Shown here: piece after piece, positions 28,825 through 39,232 of the stretch
How the letters are laid out: every line of letters begins with the position of its first letter
Position numbering within the stretch: position 1 is the first letter of the stretch
Assembly (NCBI RefSeq): GCF_001010415.1
Contig: NZ_JPLE01000024.1
Span: forward strand, 24,653 to 88,652
DNA length: 64,000 nucleotides
Direction of reading: 5' to 3'
DNA from: Xanthomonas pisi DSM 18956
GTDB lineage: Bacteria; Pseudomonadota; Gammaproteobacteria; Xanthomonadales; Xanthomonadaceae
The notes under the pieces: generated by a model
The model's input: the letters and a program-made list of their open reading frames with translations, nothing else
Databases searched by the model: none
Told to the model about the DNA's origin: nothing
Position numbers and translations under genes: made by a program

Positions 28825-28856
28825 CGCGCCTCCCAGCCCGAGCGGCCGGAGGCGCG
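28825..28856. terminator. Hairpin between phaR and the TraB-family gene
   Basis: CGCGCCTCC (28825-28833) is inverted perfectly at 28848-28856, with TTCC/GGAA-like flanks extending the stem. It sits between two convergent genes and lacks a T run. Confidence 0.55.
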
Positions 28857-28869
28857 AGGAAACGCCTGA

Positions 28870-29832
28870 CTAGTGGCCGGCCTGCTGCGCGCAGGCCGAG
28901 CAGATGCGCTCCACGTGGTAGCCACGCGCACGCAGGCGCTCCACGACTCCGTCGTTGCCCAACAGATGCAGGGCGCCTACCACGACCAGGGTGGTTCCAC
29001 TGCCCTTGCCCAGCTGTTTTTCCAGCCGCGGCACCCAGCGCGCATTGCGCTCGACGTTGATGTCCTGATACAGCGCCGGATACTGGCGGCGCATGTCTTC
29101 GGCCATCTGCGTCGATAGCGTGTGCACGTCGCCAGCGCGCCAGGCCGCATGCAGCCGACGCAGCTGATCGGTGGTATCGGCCTCGTCCAGCGCCTCTTCC
29201 AGCAGCTGATGCTGCTCGGTGGGCGACATGCCATCCAGCAGGGCGATCTGCTCTTCGGCGCGCTCCAGGCCGTCGGCCGGCTTGCCCCTGACCTGCGCCT
29301 GATCCATCAGGTAATGATCCAGACCCGCGTTCGGGTCCATGCCTTGCCGGGTCATCTCGGCCAGGCTGACCGACAGCGCGACGAACCACGGTTTGAGCGA
29401 CTGCAAGGCGTCGATCGACATGCCGTACTTGCGCGCGTAGGCACCGAGCGCCTGCCAGGTCTTTGCATCCAGCACGTCCTGCAGGGTGCGGCCATCGGTG
29501 CGTCGTGCCACTTGCAGCATGCGGCTGGCCAGCTGCGGCGATTGCGCATCGGACGGTGGCAGCTCGAACAGCAGACGGTCGGCCTTGGCGAATGCCTGCA
29601 TCACATCCGGCGACAGCGGGTAATCGCTGGGTTTGAGCACATGGAACGAGCCCAGCAGGTAGAGCGTGCCACCCTTGCCATCGACCTTCCACAACAGTGG
29701 CACCGGTGGGCCGGCAGGCGCCCGGTCGGCACCGCGCGCCCGGGCCGGTGCCATCGCCCCACCCCACAGCGCCAGACAGATCATCGCCCCGCCGCACCAG
29801 GCAGCAAGGCGCGCACGCAGGCGCACGCTCAT
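28870..29832 (-). CDS. TraB/GumN-family protein, exported
   Basis: A 320-residue member of the TraB/GumN (Tiki-like) family. A signal peptide (MICLALWGGAMAPARARG) precedes the domain. Family landmarks are YLLGSFHVLKPSDYPL near the start, LLFELPPSD, GLDHYLMDQA, and the C-terminal VVVGALHLLGNDGVVERLRARGY; the two GxH motifs resemble a metalloprotease-like active site. GumN itself lies in the xanthan cluster, but no gum genes are present here. I start at MSVRLRARL (29832). Function is not established. Confidence 0.88.
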   Translation of the reverse strand: MSVRLRARLAAWCGGAMICLALWGGAMAPARARGADRAPAGPPVPLLWKVDGKGGTLYLLGSFHVLKPSDYPLSPDVMQAFAKADRLLFELPPSDAQSPQLASRMLQVARRTDGRTLQDVLDAKTWQALGAYARKYGMSIDALQSLKPWFVALSVSLAEMTRQGMDPNAGLDHYLMDQAQVRGKPADGLERAEEQIALLDGMSPTEQHQLLEEALDEADTTDQLRRLHAAWRAGDVHTLSTQMAEDMRRQYPALYQDINVERNARWVPRLEKQLGKGSGTTLVVVGALHLLGNDGVVERLRARGYHVERICSACAQQAGH

Positions 29833-29865
29833 CGCATCACCTTCCACCGTGTCCACCTCATCACG

Positions 29866-30801
29866 TCAGTGCGGCACCTTGTAAGTTTTCTCGCCGGCCG
29901 AGACCGCCAGGTCGATCCGGTTTTCCGGCGGCGGCAACGGGCAGGTTGCGAAGGGAGTGAACGCGCACGGCGGGTTGTAGGCGCGATTGAAGTCCACCAC
30001 GACATGACCGGACGCATCCGGCACGTCCAGGTCCAGGAAGCGCCCGGCCGGATAGCTGCCGTGCCCACTCGTGCGGTCGGCGAATACGACGAAGGCCGAC
30101 CTCCCGGGTTCGCCGATCGTCTCCAGGCGATAGGTCTTGCCGTCGCGCTCGAATTCGACGGCGCCGGCATTGGGTTGCTCGCTGCTGATGCCGACGATGT
30201 CTACGATCGGAATGGTCTTGCCGACATCGTTGGGGACGTAGCGTGCGTTGATGCGCCAGGAGGGATCTGTCGGCCAGTACTCCAGCCCGGCGAATTGGCT
30301 GCGCGATGGCGCATCGGCGTGCTTGACCCGCAGTGCGTAGCGGTCGCCGCGATGGATCAGGCTGAGCACGCCCTTGCCATCGTCGAAATGGATCAACGTG
30401 GGCTGCGGATCGCGATCGGACTGGAAGCGGATCCGGCCGGTCAGCGGCTTGCCATCCAGGGTCAGCACGGCGCCACGTTCGGGCACGAACCACACCGCTC
30501 CGCCCTCGCTGGACACCATGCCCATCTTCGGCGGCCCGACCGCAAGCCGGATGCCGCTATCGGCGCTAGTGCCGATGTAATGCGCCTTCAGCGACAGCCA
30601 ATGCAGACCGACCAGGCTGGTCCAGCCATCGGGGGCGCGCAGTTCGTTGATCCGGCTTTCGCGCCAGGCGGCATTGTCGGCCAGAAATGTCTTGTCCAAC
30701 GCAACCGGTGCGGCCGGTGGCGGCGCATCGCGCCCACACCCGACCAGCGTCGCGACCACCAGCATGCCGAGCAGCCAGCCCTTCCCCATGTACACCGCCA
30801 T
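29866..30801 (-). CDS. DUF1684 lipoprotein
   Basis: A 311-residue DUF1684 protein. A lipoprotein signal (GMLVVATLVGC) is followed by WRESRINELRAPDGWTSLVGLHWL and the conserved C-terminal half including DFNRAYNPPCAFTPFATCPLPPPENR. The ATG at 30799-30801 overlaps the mutL stop, implying translational coupling; an alternative start is at 30789. No enzymatic role is established for this family. Confidence 0.9.
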   Translation of the reverse strand: MAVYMGKGWLLGMLVVATLVGCGRDAPPPAAPVALDKTFLADNAAWRESRINELRAPDGWTSLVGLHWLSLKAHYIGTSADSGIRLAVGPPKMGMVSSEGGAVWFVPERGAVLTLDGKPLTGRIRFQSDRDPQPTLIHFDDGKGVLSLIHRGDRYALRVKHADAPSRSQFAGLEYWPTDPSWRINARYVPNDVGKTIPIVDIVGISSEQPNAGAVEFERDGKTYRLETIGEPGRSAFVVFADRTSGHGSYPAGRFLDLDVPDASGHVVVDFNRAYNPPCAFTPFATCPLPPPENRIDLAVSAGEKTYKVPH

Positions 30802-32672
30802 CACCGCCCCCTGAGAAACCAACGATCGATATCGCTCAGCGTAAACCGAGCCCAGGTGGGTCGGCCATGGTTGCACTGGCCCGAGCGTTCGGTGGCTTCC
30901 ATGTCGCGCAGCAAGGCGTTCATTTCCGGCACGGTGAGGCGTCGGTTGGCGCGCACCGCACCGTGACAGGCCATGGTCGACAGCAGTTCGTCGCGCGCGC
31001 TGGCGATGCGGCGGCTCTGGCCGTGCTCGCGCAGGTCGCCAAGCACGTCGCGCAGCAACGCTTCCGGCTCGGCATTGGCCAGCAAGGCAGGAATACTGCG
31101 CACGTGCAGCGATTGCGGACCGGCGCGGGTGATCTCGAAGCCCAGGCTGGCCAGCGTCTCGGCTTCGCGTTCGGCGGTGTCGGCCTCGCGCTCGCCCACT
31201 GCCAGCGTCATCGGCACCAGCAATGGCTGCGCATGCAGGCCGATGCTGTCGTGCGCGGTCTTGAGCCGTTCGTAGCCGATGCGTTCGTGCGCGGCATGCA
31301 TGTCCACCACGATCAGGCCTTCGGCGTTCTCGGCCAGGATGTAGATACCGTGCAATTGCGCCAACGCATAGCCCAGGGGCGGCACGCCGCTGTCTTCGGC
31401 CGTCGCTGGCAGACCGGTCCCGGAAAACTGCGGCACGCTGGCGGACTGCTGCGCACTGCCCGACGGCGGCGCATACAACGCGCCATAGGCTGCGCGCGCT
31501 TCGTCCACACGCAGGCCCAACGGCGTCTGCGAGGGCGTCCAGTTGGCGTAGCTGCCCGAGCCGCCGCCACTGCCGGCTGCACCGGCATAGGGTGCGGAAC
31601 TGCCGCCAGCGAGGTTGTCCATTGCACCAGCAGCCGCATAGCCGGCGCCATCGCTGCCGATGCTGTTGGGCGTGGCGCCGGCGCGCGTCTGTGCCAGCGC
31701 ATCCTGCAAGGTGCGATAGACGAAGTCGTGAATCAGCCGCGCTTCGCGGAAACGCACCTCGTGCTTGGCCGGGTGCACGTTGACGTCCACGCGCGCCGGG
31801 TCCAGTTCGAGAAACAGCACGTACGCAGGCTGGCGGCCATGGAACAACACATCGCCGTAGGCCATCTTGACCGCATGCGCCACGCTGCGATCGCGCACCG
31901 AGCGGCCGTTGACGTAGAGATATTGCTGATCCGTGCTGGCCCGCGAGTAATGCGGTTGCGCGACCCAGCCATGCAGCCGCAGACCGGCGCCGCTGTGATC
32001 CACGCGCAAGGCCTGCCGCGCGAAGTCCTCGCCCAAGGTTTCGCCCAGCCGCGCATCCGAATACAGATCGCCCGGCTTGTAGCGGCGCGACGGCTTGCCG
32101 TTGTGCGCCACGCGCAATTCCATATCCGGGCGCGCCAACGCCAGCGAGCGCAGCCACTCTTCGATATGTCCGAGTTCGGTACGCTCGGCGCGCAGGAACT
32201 TGCGCCGTGCCGGCACGTTGAAGAACAACTCGCGCACTTCCACCGTGGTACCGGGCGCATGCGCGTGCGGCGTCACCTCGCCAAGCCGCCCGCCTTCGAT
32301 CTGCAGCGCCGAGCCGTGTTCGGCATCGTGACGGCGCGAGATCAGCGTAAAGCGGCTGACCGAGGCGATCGACGGCAGGGCTTCGCCGCGGAAGCCGAGC
32401 GTGGCGACGGTTTCCAGATCGTCCAGCGAGGCGATCTTGCTGGTGGCATGCCGCGACACCGCCAACGGCAGCTCATCGGGCGTGATGCCGCCACCGTTGT
32501 CGCGGATGCGGATCAGCCGCACGCCGCCCTCTTCCAGATCGATGTCCACGCGGGTGGCACCGGCATCGAGGGCGTTTTCGACCAGCTCCTTGACCACCGA
32601 TGCGGGACGTTCGACGACTTCGCCGGCAGCGATCTGGTTGATCAGGATCTCGGGTAACTGACGGATCGCCAT
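30801..32672 (-). CDS. mutL: DNA mismatch repair protein MutL
   Basis: MutL links MutS mismatch recognition to downstream strand processing. The 623-residue protein starts [23 protein letters not shown] ATPase motifs NALDAGA, DNGGGI and [13 protein letters not shown] are intact. After a Gly/Ser-rich linker the dimerisation domain contains [14 protein letters not shown] and ends with CNHGRPTW. I see no DQHAxxER-type endonuclease motif. The upstream in-frame extension to 32777 is not family-like. Confidence 0.97.
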   Translation of the reverse strand: MAIRQLPEILINQIAAGEVVERPASVVKELVENALDAGATRVDIDLEEGGVRLIRIRDNGGGITPDELPLAVSRHATSKIASLDDLETVATLGFRGEALPSIASVSRFTLISRRHDAEHGSALQIEGGRLGEVTPHAHAPGTTVEVRELFFNVPARRKFLRAERTELGHIEEWLRSLALARPDMELRVAHNGKPSRRYKPGDLYSDARLGETLGEDFARQALRVDHSGAGLRLHGWVAQPHYSRASTDQQYLYVNGRSVRDRSVAHAVKMAYGDVLFHGRQPAYVLFLELDPARVDVNVHPAKHEVRFREARLIHDFVYRTLQDALAQTRAGATPNSIGSDGAGYAAAGAMDNLAGGSSAPYAGAAGSGGGSGSYANWTPSQTPLGLRVDEARAAYGALYAPPSGSAQQSASVPQFSGTGLPATAEDSGVPPLGYALAQLHGIYILAENAEGLIVVDMHAAHERIGYERLKTAHDSIGLHAQPLLVPMTLAVGEREADTAEREAETLASLGFEITRAGPQSLHVRSIPALLANAEPEALLRDVLGDLREHGQSRRIASARDELLSTMACHGAVRANRRLTVPEMNALLRDMEATERSGQCNHGRPTWARFTLSDIDRWFLRGR

Positions 32673-32811
32673 CAGCGCGCGCTTGAGCGCTGGCAGCGCA
32701 AAACAGGGTGGATGTCGGGGGGGGGCAGGCAAGACGAACGTCGGCACGGCAATCCGGCGGCGCGCAGGCGCCGTCACTCAGGGAATCAGTGCGGAATGAT
32801 AGCCGAGCGGG

Positions 32812-34512
32812 TCAGCGACTGCCGCCGGCCACGGTGCCGACGGCATCGGCCTCGGCCTGCGCGCGTGCGGCAAACAAGGTGCCCGGCGGCGGCTGACGGG
32901 TGAAGAAGGTATCGATGCCATCCAGCACGGCGGCGGCGATCTTGCGCTGGTAGGCCGGGTCGATCAGGCGGCGTTCTTCATCCGGGTTGGAGATGAAGGC
33001 GGTTTCGACCAGCATCGCCGGCATGTCGGAGGTGCGCAGCACCGCGAAATTGGCGCGTTCCAGCTGCGGCTTGTGATTGTTGCCGATGCGCTTGAGGCCA
33101 CCGAGCACATGGCCGGCGGCATCCTCGGAGGCCTTCATGTGGCCGCTCTGCGCCAGGTCCAGCAGCACATTGGCCAGCGTGCTTTCGGTTTGTTGCAGCC
33201 GCACGCCACCCACCAGATCGGCCGCGTTTTCCTTGTCGGCCAACCAGCGCGCGCGTTGCGACGAGGCGCCCTTGGTCGACAGGACATACACCGACGAGCC
33301 GGTCGCACTGCGATTTTCTGCAGCGTCGGCATGGATGGAAATGAAGATGTCGGCCTTCGCAGCCCGCGCCTTTTGCGCGCGCATGGGCAACGGAATGAAC
33401 ACGTCGGTGTCGCGGGTCAGGTACGCCTTCATGCCGGGCGTGGCGTTGATCTGGCGTGCCAGTTCGCGGCCGACCGCCAGGGTCACGTCTTTTTCGCGCT
33501 TGCCGGTCGGGCCCATCGCACCCGGATCCTGGCCACCATGGCCGGGATCGATGGCGACGATCAACGGCCGCATGCCCGGCGCCATCTTGACGCGCGACGC
33601 CTCGCTGGGCAGCACCGGGCGCGGTGGCAGGTCGTCGTTCGCAGCGGCGCCGGGCGCAGTGCCGGAGACCACAGCGCCGGCGCCGGCAATCGCCATCGGC
33701 GTGCTGCCGCCATTCAAAATTGCAGCGGCCGATGCACCGCCCGTGGACGTTGCACCGGCCGCAGGCGTGGCGCTACTCATAGCGACCCGATTGGCCGGAT
33801 TGCCGACCGGAGCCGCCTGCGCGGTTGCAGCAGGCGTTCCCGGGCGCGGGGTCGGCACACCGGTGGCAACGGTGGTTGGCACTGCTGCGGGCGTGACCGT
33901 CGGCATCGCTGCCGCAGGCACGCTCGCCGGCGCTGCCGGTGCCGGCGGCGGTGTTGACGGCACAGACAAGGCGCGTTGTGCCGATGCAGCCAGGGCAGCG
34001 GTTGCACGCGCAGCTTCGGCTTGTGCGTTGACCGGGCGTGGCGGCGGCAGTGCGGCAGGCGGACTGGCCGCAACGGACGTGGCAGCCGCAGGCGCCGGAT
34101 CGCCCGGCCACTCGATCACCAGGGTCGAAGCACTGCCCAGCGTCTGCATCTGCGGCTTGAGCGCGGTGACCGGGCTTGCCAGCTCGAACACCACCCGGAA
34201 CGTGCCCGGCACCGGCTGACCGGTGCGCACCGAGGTGACCAGGCCGTTCGCCGGCGGTAACTTCAAGCCACGTGCGGCTGCCGAATCCGGGAAATCCACC
34301 ACCAAGCGGTTGGGGTTGGCCAACGACAGCGTCTTGAAACCGCCGCTACCGGCTAGCTGAATTTCTGCACGCGTGCCGGTGGCGCCGGTGCTGACACCGA
34401 CGCTCTTGATCTCGCCGGCCCAGGCAGCAAAAACCGCCAGGCTGAGGCTGGCGGTCAGGGCGGAAGCGCAGAAGTGTCGGATCCCCGGTGTCATGGCGCT
34501 GGATTCAATCAT
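32812..34512 (-). CDS. amiC: N-acetylmuramoyl-L-alanine amidase with AMIN domain
   Basis: This periplasmic amidase splits septal peptidoglycan. A signal peptide (ALTASLSLAVFAAWA) is followed by an AMIN targeting domain, a long Ala/Pro-rich linker (about residues 135-310) and the Amidase_3 domain with zinc-site regions IDPGHGGQDPGA, REKDVTLA, SIHADA and VETAFISN. The linker is unusually long, making the product 566 residues. The start may be 34512 or the in-frame ATG at 34494. It lies between tsaE and mutL, the classical amiB-mutL neighbourhood. Confidence 0.95.
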   Translation of the reverse strand: MIESSAMTPGIRHFCASALTASLSLAVFAAWAGEIKSVGVSTGATGTRAEIQLAGSGGFKTLSLANPNRLVVDFPDSAAARGLKLPPANGLVTSVRTGQPVPGTFRVVFELASPVTALKPQMQTLGSASTLVIEWPGDPAPAAATSVAASPPAALPPPRPVNAQAEAARATAALAASAQRALSVPSTPPPAPAAPASVPAAAMPTVTPAAVPTTVATGVPTPRPGTPAATAQAAPVGNPANRVAMSSATPAAGATSTGGASAAAILNGGSTPMAIAGAGAVVSGTAPGAAANDDLPPRPVLPSEASRVKMAPGMRPLIVAIDPGHGGQDPGAMGPTGKREKDVTLAVGRELARQINATPGMKAYLTRDTDVFIPLPMRAQKARAAKADIFISIHADAAENRSATGSSVYVLSTKGASSQRARWLADKENAADLVGGVRLQQTESTLANVLLDLAQSGHMKASEDAAGHVLGGLKRIGNNHKPQLERANFAVLRTSDMPAMLVETAFISNPDEERRLIDPAYQRKIAAAVLDGIDTFFTRQPPPGTLFAARAQAEADAVGTVAGGSR

Positions 34513-34564
34513 CCAACTGCGTGAATTGCAAGGTGATTTCCCTTAATAATCCGTAACCTGGCGT

Positions 34565-35065
34565 TCATTCTTCTTGTCCACTGACAAAAAGGGGCTGCAA
34601 CTCGGCCTGTTGGGCCACTGCATGCAGCCAGTCGCGTCCGGCAGGGCTGCGAGCCAGCAGCCGTACGCTGCGCCCGTCGCCTTCCACAGCCAGTTCCACG
34701 TCCAGATCCACCGGCGGCAGGATGCCTGCGCCCCGCTCCGGCCATTCGACCAGCCACAGACTGGCGCTGCCCTCGTCCAGGCCGAGGAAATCCAGCTCGC
34801 CGGCATTGCCGATGCGGTACAGATCCAGATGCCAGGCTTCGTCGCCGCTGCTCAGCGGATACCGCTCGACCAGGGTGTAGGTCGGGCTGCGGATCGGGCC
34901 GGTGACGCCAAGCGCCCGCAGCAACGCGCGTGCAAGCGTGGATTTGCCTGCGCCCAGGTCGCCATGCAGCTGGACCATGGCCGTGGCGGGCCGCACCGCT
35001 GCCAGGGCGCGGCCGAGCGTTTCGGTCGCCTCGGCGTCGGTCAGATGTGCATCGAGCTGATTCAC
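34565..35065 (-). CDS. tsaE: tRNA threonylcarbamoyladenosine biosynthesis ATPase TsaE
   Basis: TsaE works with TsaB and TsaD to install t6A37 on tRNAs that read ANN codons. The 166-residue protein has the Walker A motif HGDLGAGKSTLARALL, RSPTYTLVERY and DLYRI, as expected. Its start overlaps the nnr stop by 4 bases. It precedes amiC by about 50 bases. Confidence 0.96.
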   Translation of the reverse strand: MNQLDAHLTDAEATETLGRALAAVRPATAMVQLHGDLGAGKSTLARALLRALGVTGPIRSPTYTLVERYPLSSGDEAWHLDLYRIGNAGELDFLGLDEGSASLWLVEWPERGAGILPPVDLDVELAVEGDGRSVRLLARSPAGRDWLHAVAQQAELQPLFVSGQEE

Positions 35066-36549
35066 GCGTCGGCTCCGGTATTGGCGAGGCGACGCAGCTG
35101 TGGCAGCAGATCGGTAGGCAACAGACCGCGCTCGCCATCGCGCGCGGCCGCATCGCCGGCACAGCCGTGCAGCAAGGCGCCAAGGCTGGCGGCATCGAGC
35201 GCCGACCAGCCCTGCCCCAGCAATGCGGCGATCACCCCGGTCAGCAGGTCGCCCATGCCGCCGACGGCCATGCCGGGGTTGCCGGCGTCGATGATGCGCG
35301 GCAGCGCACGCGGGGCAGCCACCACCGTGCCGGCCCCTTTGAGCACCACCACCGCATCGAAACGCTGGACCAACGCGGCAGCGGCGGCCAGACGATCGCG
35401 CTGCACCTGCACGGTGGACAGTCCCAGCAGCCGCCCCGCTTCACCGGGATGCGGTGTCAGTACGCGCGGGCCGCGCGGTGGTGCAGCGGTGGCCGCCAGC
35501 AGATTCAGGCCATCGGCATCGATGACCACGGCGCTGTCCGAAGCCAGCACGCCCTTCCACAACGCCCGTGCCCAGTCGTCCTGGCCCAGTCCCGGCCCAA
35601 GCGCAACGACATCGGCGGCTGCGGCCAGTGCGGCGATGTCGTCGTCGGCCTGCGTGGCGCGCACCATGGCTTCGGGGCAGCGCGCCAGCAGCGGGGCGAC
35701 ATGGTCGGCGCGGGTAGCGACCTGCACCAGCCCGGCACCGCTGCGCAAGGCGGCTTCGGCGGTCAGCATGATCGCGCCGCCGCTGCCGAGATTGCCGCCC
35801 ACGCAAAGCACCCGCCCCGATTCGCCCTTGTGCGTATTGCGCCGACGCGGCCGCAGGTGCGCAGCCAATGCATCGCTGCTCCAACTATGTGCGGCCGGGT
35901 GTAGCCCATCGAAGGCGGAGGCCGGCACGTCCAGCGAGGCAATGCCGCGTTCGCCCGCATGGTCCAGTGCGTCGCCGGTATACAGGCCGACATGCGGCAC
36001 GATGAACTGCAAGGTGCTATCGGCGTGCACCGCGGTCTCGAAGGCCACGCCGTGGTCGGCATCGATTCCGCTGGGCACATCCAGCGCCAGCACCGGGGTG
36101 CCTGCCGCGTTGATGGCCTCGATCAGCGCGGCGGTCTGCGCATCCGGCGCGCGGTTCAGGCCGATGCCGAACAGCGCGTCGACGACGACATCGGCCTGCG
36201 CCAGCGCATATGGAAACAGCTCGATCGCACCGCCAACCGCCAGATAGTCGGTACAGGCGCGCTGGGCCAGCGCCGAGGCCGGGCCGTGCTCGGGCAGATG
36301 CACCACGCACACTCGGCGCCCGGCCCGGTGTGCCAGCCGCGCCAGCACGTAGCCATCGCCGCCATTGTTGCCGGTGCCGCACACCACCACGATGCGGCGC
36401 GCCTGCGGCCAGCGTTCTAGCAACCATTGCCAGGCCGCCTGGCCGGCGCGTTGCATCAAGGTGTAGCCATCGCCACCCAGCAGCGTGGTGGCCTGCGCAT
36501 CGAGCGTGCGCGCGGCAGCGGTGTCGTAAAGAGCGAGCGGTGCGTACAT
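35062..36549 (-). CDS. nnr: Bifunctional NAD(P)HX epimerase/dehydratase
   Basis: Nnr repairs hydrated NAD(P)H. The 495-residue protein fuses an N-terminal YjeF epimerase domain (VVVCGTGNNGGDGYVLAR, VDALFGIGLNR, LDVPSGIDAD) with a C-terminal ribokinase-like ADP/ATP-dependent dehydratase (LCVGGNLGSGGAIMLTAEAALRSGAGLV, LTPHPGEAGRLLG, GNPGMAVGGMGDLLTGVIA). It heads the leftward block nnr-tsaE-amiC-mutL and diverges from queG across 24 bases, so the promoters must overlap. Confidence 0.96.
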   Translation of the reverse strand: MYAPLALYDTAAARTLDAQATTLLGGDGYTLMQRAGQAAWQWLLERWPQARRIVVVCGTGNNGGDGYVLARLAHRAGRRVCVVHLPEHGPASALAQRACTDYLAVGGAIELFPYALAQADVVVDALFGIGLNRAPDAQTAALIEAINAAGTPVLALDVPSGIDADHGVAFETAVHADSTLQFIVPHVGLYTGDALDHAGERGIASLDVPASAFDGLHPAAHSWSSDALAAHLRPRRRNTHKGESGRVLCVGGNLGSGGAIMLTAEAALRSGAGLVQVATRADHVAPLLARCPEAMVRATQADDDIAALAAAADVVALGPGLGQDDWARALWKGVLASDSAVVIDADGLNLLAATAAPPRGPRVLTPHPGEAGRLLGLSTVQVQRDRLAAAAALVQRFDAVVVLKGAGTVVAAPRALPRIIDAGNPGMAVGGMGDLLTGVIAALLGQGWSALDAASLGALLHGCAGDAAARDGERGLLPTDLLPQLRRLANTGADA

Positions 36550-36573
36550 GCCGGGAATTCTATACTTGTCGCC

Positions 36574-37641
36574 ATGTCTGCCGCCGTCACTCGCCCCGAC
36601 CCCACCGATGCTGCCGCGCGCATCCGTGCGCTTGCACGCGAAGCGGGCTTTCAACGTTGCGGCATCACCGGTATCGAGCTGGGCGAAGACGAGGCGCACC
36701 TGCGCAGCTGGCTGGAAGAAGGCCTGTACGGAACGATGCACTGGATGGCCCAGCACGGCGACAAGCGCTCGCGCCCGCAGGAGTTGGTACCGGGCACCTT
36801 GCGGGTGTTGTCGGTGGGCATGGATTACGGCCGCAAGGACGACACCGAGGCCTGGACGACCTTGCACGACGGCACCCGTGCGTACGTGGCGCGTTATGCG
36901 TTGGGCCGCGATTACCACAAGCTGATGCGCAACCGGCTGCAGAAACTGGCCGAGCGCATCCAGGGCGAGATCGGCGCGTTCGGCTACCGCGTGTTCGTCG
37001 ATTCCGCACCGGTGCTGGAGCGTGCGCTGGCCCGCAATGCCGGGCTGGGCTGGATCGGCAAACACACCTGCCTGATCGATCGCAACGGCGGGTCGTGGTT
37101 CTTCCTGGGCGAGATCTACCTCGACCTGCCATTGCCCATCGACACCCCGGCCACCGCGCATTGCGGCACCTGCACGCGCTGTATCGACATCTGTCCGACC
37201 CAGGCCATCATTGCGCCGTATCGGCTGGATGCGCGCCGCTGCATCGCCTATCTCACCATCGAGCACGAGGGCGCGATTCCCGAGCAGATGCGCAAGCCGA
37301 TCGGCAACCGCATCTTCGGCTGCGACGACTGCCAGCTGGTCTGTCCCTGGAACAAGTTCGCCCAGCGCACCGACGAGGCCGATTTCCGCGCCCGCAACGC
37401 GCTGGATGTGGCGACGCTGCCGCAGCTGTTCGCCTGGGACGAAGCAGAGTTCCTGCGCCGTACCGAAGGCAGCCCGATCCGCCGCAGCGGCCACGCACGC
37501 TGGCTGCGTAACATCGCCGTGGGCCTGGGCAATGCGCCAGGTACGCCGGAGGTGTTGGCGGCGCTGGAAGCGCGTCGCCACGATGCCTGCGAGCTGGTGC
37601 GCGAACACGTGGGCTGGGCACTGGCACAGCACGGCCTTTGA
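36574..37641 (+). CDS. queG: Epoxyqueuosine reductase
   Basis: QueG is a cobalamin- and [4Fe-4S]-dependent enzyme that makes the last step of queuosine in tRNA. The 355-residue protein shows GLGWIGKHTCLI, two 4Fe-4S cysteine clusters (CGTCTRCIDICP and CDDCQLVCPWN) and LEARRHD of the HEAT-like tail. It faces nnr, as in many proteobacteria. Confidence 0.96.
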   Translation: MSAAVTRPDPTDAAARIRALAREAGFQRCGITGIELGEDEAHLRSWLEEGLYGTMHWMAQHGDKRSRPQELVPGTLRVLSVGMDYGRKDDTEAWTTLHDGTRAYVARYALGRDYHKLMRNRLQKLAERIQGEIGAFGYRVFVDSAPVLERALARNAGLGWIGKHTCLIDRNGGSWFFLGEIYLDLPLPIDTPATAHCGTCTRCIDICPTQAIIAPYRLDARRCIAYLTIEHEGAIPEQMRKPIGNRIFGCDDCQLVCPWNKFAQRTDEADFRARNALDVATLPQLFAWDEAEFLRRTEGSPIRRSGHARWLRNIAVGLGNAPGTPEVLAALEARRHDACELVREHVGWALAQHGL

Positions 37642-37695
37642 TGCACAGACCCACGCGCTCACCCATGGCGTGCGCCACTACGGGATAATGCGGCG

Positions 37696-39033
37696 ATGGC
37701 CGACCGCAACCAACAGATCCTCACTCCCAGCCAGCTCAATACGCTGGCGCGCGACCTGCTGGAAGGCAGCTTCCCGCTGGTGTGGGTGGAAGCCGAACTG
37801 AGCAGCGTCACCCGCCCGTCCTCGGGCCATCTGTATTTCACGCTCAAGGATGCGCGCGCGCAGATCCGCTGCGCGATGTTCAAGCCCAAGAGCACCTGGT
37901 TGAAGTTTCAACCACGCGAAGGCCTGCGCGTGCTCGCACGCGGCCGTTTGACCCTGTACGAGGCACGCGGCGACTACCAGCTGGTGCTCGACCATATGGA
38001 AGAAGCCGGCGAAGGCGCGCTACGGCGGGCCTTCGACGAACTGCGCGCGCGGCTTGCGGCAGAAGGCCTGTTCGATGCCGAGCGCAAGCAGCCCCTGCCT
38101 GCCCACGTGCGACGGCTGGCGGTGATCACCTCGCCCAGCGGCGCAGCGGTGCGTGACGTTCTCAGCGTGCTGGCGCGGCGCTTCCCGCTGCTGGAAGTGG
38201 ACCTGTTGCCATCGCTGGTGCAAGGCGACAGCGCCGCAGCGCAAGTCACCTCGCTGCTGCAGCGCGCCGATGCGTCCGGGCGCTACGACGTCATCCTGAT
38301 CACCCGTGGTGGCGGCTCGCTGGAGGATCTGTGGGCGTTCAACGACGAACGCCTGGCGCGTGCGATTGCCGCCGCGCAGACGCCAGTGGTGTCGGCGGTC
38401 GGACACGAGACCGACTTCAGCCTCAGCGATTTCGTCGCCGACGTGCGTGCACCGACGCCGTCGGTGGCGGCCGAATTGCTGGTGCCCGATCAACGCGAAC
38501 TGGCGGCACGGGTGCGGCGCGCGCACGCGCGCATCGCCCAGCTGCAGCAACATGCCTTGGGCAATGCGATGCAACGCGCCGACCGGCTGGCATTGCGCTT
38601 GCGTGCGCACAGCCCGCAGGCGCGCCTGCAGCTGCTGCAGCGCCGCCAGGAAGAGGCCGGCCGACAGTTGCGAGCGCGCATGACCCAGCTGCTGGAACGT
38701 CTGCAGGCCCGCGTGCAACGCGGGCAGACGCACCTGCAGGCGCACAACCCGCAACGCAATCTGGCCAGCCTGCAGCAGCGGCTGCGCGCATTGCACCCGC
38801 AGGCGGCCATGCAACGGCGGCTGCAGCACGATCAACTGCGTTTGCGCAGCCTGGCGCGCTCGCTGGAAGCGGTCAGCCCGCTCGCCACCGTGGCGCGCGG
38901 TTACGCCATCGTGACCCGCCCCGCCGATGGCGGCGTGGTGCGCAGCGCCGCCGACGTGGCCCCAGGCGAGCGCCTGCGCGCGCAACTGGCCGATGGCAGC
39001 ATCGCCGTGCGGGTCGAGCCGAGCGAGGACTGA
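37696..39033 (+). CDS. xseA: Exodeoxyribonuclease VII large subunit
   Basis: XseA, with XseB, degrades single-stranded DNA. The 445-residue protein has the N-terminal OB fold ([25 protein letters not shown]), [61 protein letters not shown] and a long C-terminal coiled coil rich in Arg, Gln and Leu. It is complete. It follows queG by 54 bases and may be cotranscribed. The 199 bases after it hold nothing I recognise. Confidence 0.97.
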   Translation: MADRNQQILTPSQLNTLARDLLEGSFPLVWVEAELSSVTRPSSGHLYFTLKDARAQIRCAMFKPKSTWLKFQPREGLRVLARGRLTLYEARGDYQLVLDHMEEAGEGALRRAFDELRARLAAEGLFDAERKQPLPAHVRRLAVITSPSGAAVRDVLSVLARRFPLLEVDLLPSLVQGDSAAAQVTSLLQRADASGRYDVILITRGGGSLEDLWAFNDERLARAIAAAQTPVVSAVGHETDFSLSDFVADVRAPTPSVAAELLVPDQRELAARVRRAHARIAQLQQHALGNAMQRADRLALRLRAHSPQARLQLLQRRQEEAGRQLRARMTQLLERLQARVQRGQTHLQAHNPQRNLASLQQRLRALHPQAAMQRRLQHDQLRLRSLARSLEAVSPLATVARGYAIVTRPADGGVVRSAADVAPGERLRAQLADGSIAVRVEPSED

Positions 39034-39232
39034 CGGCGGCAACGCAGGTGCGCGTGCGTGCGCCGGGCGACACGCAGCGCGTTGGCAGCCCCCATGCGAT
39101 GTCGTCGCGACGCCGGTACGCAGCGACCGTCAGTTGGGTGTGTGAACCGCGCGGAGGATCCGGACTGCAGGAGCGGCAAAGGCCGCACCGAGCAAAGGCC
39201 GCGCCCGCCTGGCGGCGAGCACGCTCGTTTTG